From assembly GCA_002471275.1 (NCBI GenBank), contig DKPQ01000017.1, positions 1-64,000 of the forward strand: a DNA stretch of 64,000 nucleotides, in the 5' to 3' direction. The position numbers and the translations under genes were made by a program. The stretch is from Flammeovirgaceae bacterium UBA7330 (GTDB taxonomy: Bacteria > Bacteroidota > Bacteroidia > Cytophagales > Cyclobacteriaceae). Of this stretch, positions 63,601-64,000 are shown one piece after another; position 1 is the stretch's first letter; each line of letters starts with the position of its first letter. A model generated the notes under the pieces. It did no database searches. It was not told the origin of the DNA and was given only the letters and a program-made list of their open reading frames with translations.

Positions 63601-64000
63601 GTGAAAAGCAGCAAATCATCAACCGTAAAGCCCCTCCATTCAGGCGATCAAAAGTTTCAGGAGATCTACGAAATGCATTTCGATCGGTTGTTTGCTTATG
63701 CCTATCAGGTGGCTGGTTCGTATGACGTAGCTAAGGATATTGTTTCCGAAGTCTTTTCGACATTACTTCATTCCAACAGAGACCTTAACGGTATCAACAA
63801 TATCCAGTCCTATCTCTACAAGTCTGTAAAGAACCAGGCCATCAAAGCCATTTCCATGGATCCGTTATCCTTTGAAGGGGAGTCACATACCGAGCAGATG
63901 GAGTTTATAGAAAATACCAATCCGCAGGACCTGATGGTAGGCAAAGAACTGGAAGACTATCTCAAGTTATTGATCGATGGACTTCCGCCCAATTGTCAAC
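63601..64000 (+). CDS. ECF-type RNA polymerase sigma factor (3' partial)
   Basis: The frame opens at a GTG at 63601 and runs to the window edge (133 codons). Sigma region 2 is clear (FQEIYEMHFDRLFAYAYQVA, DIVSEVFSTLLHSNRD, IQSYLYKSVKNQAIKAIS), and the linker ends at the start of region 4 (LIDGLPPNCQ). It closely resembles the sigma factors of loci 1 and 3 and, by analogy, should be followed by FecR, SusC and SusD beyond the window. The GTG is favoured because no in-frame ATG precedes region 2. Confidence 0.88.
   Translation, partial: MKSSKSSTVKPLHSGDQKFQEIYEMHFDRLFAYAYQVAGSYDVAKDIVSEVFSTLLHSNRDLNGINNIQSYLYKSVKNQAIKAISMDPLSFEGESHTEQMEFIENTNPQDLMVGKELEDYLKLLIDGLPPNCQ

Overview
The window looks like chromosomal DNA of a glycan-degrading member of the Bacteroidota, probably a free-living (perhaps marine) member of the Cytophagales; the taxon is an inference. 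The signs are four ECF sigma / FecR modules, three SusC/SusD pairs, C-terminal type IX secretion sorting domains, almost no Shine-Dalgarno sequences, TAnnTTTG-like -7 elements, and many lipoproteins and Tat-exported enzymes for polysaccharide breakdown. I see no tRNA, rRNA, CRISPR array, prophage or complete insertion sequence.

Layout. (1) 1-5514: two tandem outer-membrane TonB-type receptors without a SusD partner, the first cut by the window edge, followed by an overlapping membrane-anchored AraC-type regulator. (2) 5786-13032: a lipoprotein, a GH88/GH105-type unsaturated glucuronyl hydrolase, an unknown reverse-strand protein, a heptamer tandem repeat, a GH78 alpha-L-rhamnosidase and fructose-1,6-bisphosphatase. 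(3) 13225-20644: the first complete locus, with ECF sigma, FecR, STN-type SusC, SusD and a small lipoprotein, closed by a terminator. It is followed at 20791-25669 by a three-gene cassette of the planctomycete type (DUF1592-family di-haem protein, DUF1552 Tat protein, membrane cytochrome with leucine-rich repeats). (4) 25670-31741: a nested inverted-repeat element, an enolase-superfamily sugar-acid dehydratase, a divergent sugar isomerase with three phased repeats between them, an NAD(P)-binding reductase and a vanadium-type haloperoxidase. (5) 31786-32588: decayed C-terminal remnants of an aldehyde dehydrogenase and a LysR regulator, joined by a deletion. (6) 32816-51499: the second and largest locus, with a transglutaminase-like membrane protein, ECF sigma, FecR, SusC, SusD, an esterase, an unrecognised probable TIM-barrel protein, a second copy of the transglutaminase-like protein, a beta-helix protein, a clan GH-A glycosidase broken by an amber codon, and a large FG-GAP/ASPIC surface protein. 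(7) 51593-60881: the third locus, with ECF sigma, FecR, SusC, SusD, a sulfatase and a BNR sialidase-like protein. (8) 61009-64000: a DUF4399 protein, a GH109-like oxidoreductase, an orphan VapB-type antitoxin and the start of a fourth ECF sigma gene.

How it works together. In each complete locus the STN domain of SusC is expected to report substrate binding to FecR, which releases the ECF sigma factor to transcribe the locus. SusC/SusD import oligosaccharides made by surface and periplasmic enzymes. GH78, GH88/105 and sulfatase together would suit a sulfated rhamnose/uronic-acid polymer of the ulvan type, although these genes lie in separate clusters, so this is only a hypothesis. The most unusual items are the transglutaminase-like paralogues bracketing the second locus, the planctomycete-type cassette next to a SusCD locus, stem-loops of unrelated sequence just upstream of four TonB-receptor genes, the phased repeats at 27503-27556 and the nested inverted-repeat element at 25709-25966.
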